A stretch of DNA of 64,000 nucleotides from Rhizobium sp. R634 (GTDB lineage: Bacteria > Pseudomonadota > Alphaproteobacteria > Rhizobiales > Rhizobiaceae), in NCBI RefSeq assembly GCF_002211305.1, contig NZ_LOKW01000008.1, forward strand, positions 1 to 64,000, read 5' to 3'. This document shows, piece after piece, positions 62,068-64,000 of the stretch. Position 1 is the stretch's first letter. Each line of letters starts with the position of its first letter. The notes beneath the pieces are model-generated. The model saw only the letters and a program-made list of their open reading frames with translations, did not search any database and was not told the origin of the DNA. A program made the position numbers and the translations under genes.

Positions 62068-63771
62068 ATGGCCCCCACGACTCGCTCGCCCTTCAGACGA
62101 ACGCTCGCGCTACTGGCCAGCGCCGCAATCCTGGCCCAGGCCGGCGTGAGTGGGGTTGCTTATGCGCAGACCGCGCCTGAAGCGGCCGCACCCGGGGTTG
62201 CCACGCCTGCGCCTCCCGCCGCTGCGCAGACCGCTCCGGCGCCTGCCGCGCCACAGCAGACCCCGGCGATCCAGTCCGCGGTGCCGGGCAATGGTCCGGC
62301 TTCGGTCGCCGATCTCGCCGAAGGCCTGCTCGATGCCGTGGTCAACATCTCGACATCGCAGAACGTGAAGGACGACGAGGGCGTCGGCCCGGCGCCGCGC
62401 GCCCCCGATGGATCGCCTTTCCAGGAGTTCTTCAACGATTTCTTCGACAAGAAGCAGGGCAACAAAGGCCCCAACCACAATGTCAGCTCGCTCGGCTCCG
62501 GCTTCGTCATCGATCCGGCCGGCTATATCGTCACCAACAATCACGTGATCGAGGGCGCCGACGATATCGAGGTCAATTTCGCTAATGGCTCGAAGCTCAA
62601 GGCGAAGCTGATCGGCACGGATACGAAGACCGATCTTTCGGTGCTGAAGGTCGAGCCGAAGGCGCCGCTGAAAGCGGTCAAATTCGGCGATTCCAGCGAG
62701 ATGCGCATCGGCGATTGGGTGATGGCGATCGGCAATCCGTTCGGCTTCGGCGGTTCGGTGACGGTCGGCATCATTTCCGGGCGTGGTCGCAACATCAATG
62801 CCGGCCCCTACGACAACTTCATCCAGACGGATGCGGCGATCAACAAGGGCAATTCCGGCGGCCCGCTCTTCAACATGAAGGGTGAAGTCATCGGCATCAA
62901 TACGGCGATCATCTCGCCGAGCGGCGGCTCGATCGGCATCGGCTTCTCGGTGCCGTCGGAACTCGCCTCCGGCGTCGTCGCGCAGCTGCGCGAATATGGC
63001 GAGACGCGGCGCGGCTGGCTCGGCGTGCGCATCCAGCCCGTGACCGACGATATCGCCGACAGCCTCGGGCTTGATACGGCCAAGGGCGCGCTGGTCGCCG
63101 GCGTCATCAAGGGCGGACCGGTCGACGACGGCTCGATCAAGGCGGGCGACGTCATCCTGAAATTCGACGGCAAGGCCGTCAACGAAATGCGCGATCTTCC
63201 GCGCGTGGTGGCGGAAAGTGCCGTCGGCAAGCAGGTCGACGTCGTCGTGCTGCGCGACGGCAAGGAGCAGACCGTCAAGGTGACGCTCGGCCGCCTCGAA
63301 GACAGCGACCAGGCGGCGGCGTCTGGCGGTTCGCAGGACGGCGTGATCACGCCGGATCCTGACGAGAACAACGATATGGACCAGCCGGATACGGGCGATC
63401 AGGTCCAGCCGGCGCCCGATGCGCCCGACCAGAATCAGGGCCAGGATCAGGCGACGCCGGATACAGGCACGCCGAAGAACGTGCTCGGCCTGTCGCTGTC
63501 GCTGCTCAGCCCCGAAACGCGCAAGGCCTTCGGCATCGCCGAAAGCGTCGACGGCGTCGTCGTGACCGAAGTGACGCCCGGCTCCGCCTCGGCCGAAAAG
63601 GGCCTGAAGCCCGGCGACGTGATCGTCGAGGTGGCCCAGGAGTTCATGAAGTCGCCGGACGCGGTCGCCTCCAAGGTGCAGGCGCTGAAACGCGAAGGCC
63701 GCCGCAACGCCCAGCTCATGATCGCATCCGCCAATGGCGATCTGCGTTTCGTGGCGGTCCCTATGGAATAG
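62068..63771 (+). CDS. degP: Do-type periplasmic serine protease (DegP/DegQ-like)
   Basis: A 567-residue envelope protease/chaperone. The signal peptide ends near AYA-QT (about 33). A Pro/Ala/Gln-rich linker (about 34-75) precedes the trypsin-like domain with His159 (VTNNHVIEG), Asp189 (KTDLSVLKV) and Ser263 (INKGNSGGPLF). PDZ1 begins at RRGWLGVRIQPV, a Gln/Asp/Pro linker follows, and PDZ2 starts near VLGLSLSLLSPETRKAFGIA. ATG 62068 has AGGA six bases upstream; longer frames add no credible signal peptide. The symbol is by family; DegP, DegQ and DegS cannot be separated reliably, but two PDZ domains exclude DegS. Confidence 0.95.
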   Translation: MAPTTRSPFRRTLALLASAAILAQAGVSGVAYAQTAPEAAAPGVATPAPPAAAQTAPAPAAPQQTPAIQSAVPGNGPASVADLAEGLLDAVVNISTSQNVKDDEGVGPAPRAPDGSPFQEFFNDFFDKKQGNKGPNHNVSSLGSGFVIDPAGYIVTNNHVIEGADDIEVNFANGSKLKAKLIGTDTKTDLSVLKVEPKAPLKAVKFGDSSEMRIGDWVMAIGNPFGFGGSVTVGIISGRGRNINAGPYDNFIQTDAAINKGNSGGPLFNMKGEVIGINTAIISPSGGSIGIGFSVPSELASGVVAQLREYGETRRGWLGVRIQPVTDDIADSLGLDTAKGALVAGVIKGGPVDDGSIKAGDVILKFDGKAVNEMRDLPRVVAESAVGKQVDVVVLRDGKEQTVKVTLGRLEDSDQAAASGGSQDGVITPDPDENNDMDQPDTGDQVQPAPDAPDQNQGQDQATPDTGTPKNVLGLSLSLLSPETRKAFGIAESVDGVVVTEVTPGSASAEKGLKPGDVIVEVAQEFMKSPDAVASKVQALKREGRRNAQLMIASANGDLRFVAVPME

Positions 63772-63851
63772 GGAGCGGCGGCGATGGCTTCGCCGCCACA
63801 GATTCTACTTCCCTCACCAAGGCAGTTTACGTAGAGACGGGCACCACCTTT

Positions 63852-63890
63852 CCTCCCTCATCCCTGTGACAAGCACAGGGATGAGGGAGG
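63852..63890. repeat. Dispersed palindrome, family A, variant copy
   Basis: Perfect 17-bp arms (CCTCCCTCATCCCTGTG and its complement) around ACAAG. It is the longest of the family and differs from the other copies by CCC for TCC. Lies about 80 bases after degP with no T-run on the + side. Confidence 0.8.
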
Positions 63891-63986
63891 TCGGATTAAA
63901 CGTCCGCGTCAAACTTCATGCCGACACATTCGATAGCGCCGGATGGTCCATGATCGACGAGGTGATTTAGTAATCGTCCGGAGACG

Positions 63987-64000
63987 ATGAGCTTTTCGAC
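63987..64000 (+). CDS. Possible start of the next gene
   Basis: ATG 63987 preceded by GGAGA at 63980-63984 opens a frame beginning MSFS that runs off the window. Too little is visible for any identification. Confidence 0.3.

Overview
The window looks like chromosome of a fast-growing Rhizobiaceae bacterium, most likely Rhizobium of the etli/leguminosarum group. The DNA is GC-rich. It carries a permuted two-piece ssrA whose tag reads ANDNYAEARLAA, an alphaproteobacterial SspB, a CheW/MCP pair, a class III cyclase of a rhizobial type, and several palindromic repeat families typical of rhizobial intergenic DNA. I see no rRNA, tRNA, CRISPR array, prophage or replication origin. Apart from the tail of one IS110-type transposase at the left edge, the window reads as stable core chromosome with small accessory modules.

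Layout. 1-5 kb: transposase tail, ligA, a HigBA-type toxin-antitoxin pair, a GNAT acetyltransferase, a DnaQ-like exonuclease and a CreA-like exported protein. 5-8 kb: cheW and a chemoreceptor in one operon. 8-17 kb: a SCO1-type protein, prmA, an unlisted 57-residue basic protein, aminopeptidase P, azlCD, DUF2164, a multi-pass membrane protein, an interrupted RibD-C/DHFR-like gene and nicotinamidase. 17-26 kb: uvrD/pcrA helicase, a VOC protein, and the prkA-yeaH-spoVR stress triad. 26-34 kb: VapBC; a tightly coupled SDR-cupin-flavin oxidase-MFS operon with a divergent LysR regulator; an exported RidA-like protein divergent from a TetR regulator across a 50-bp inverted repeat; and a membrane cyclase. 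34-42 kb: an RND efflux pump, an orphan flagellin, an OmpA-type lipoprotein, DUF2000 and an AraC regulator. 42-47 kb: ClpP paralog, SRPBCC and ArsR, an AbrB-family transporter, and a LysR regulator with a divergent aldo/keto reductase. 47-53 kb: a polar amino-acid type ABC transporter with a RidA protein, divergent from a GlcD-like flavin oxidase. 53-64 kb: a large AsmA protein, small RHH and DUF4169 proteins, sspB, ssrA, thyA-folA and hflK-hflC-degP.

How genes work together. ssrA, sspB and a clpP in one window form parts of the ribosome-rescue and tagged-protein degradation route; hflKC and the Do-type protease add envelope quality control, and thyA-folA is the thymidylate/folate pair. Several small modules are arranged as regulator plus divergent target with a clear palindrome between them (TetR/RidA, LysR/AKR, ArsR autoregulation, HigBA autoregulation). 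These are the best-supported regulatory calls. The most novel-looking units are the SDR-cupin-flavoenzyme-MFS operon, whose SDR lacks the catalytic tyrosine, the exported RidA with its nested operators, and the 57-residue basic protein with its own ribosome-binding site and terminator.
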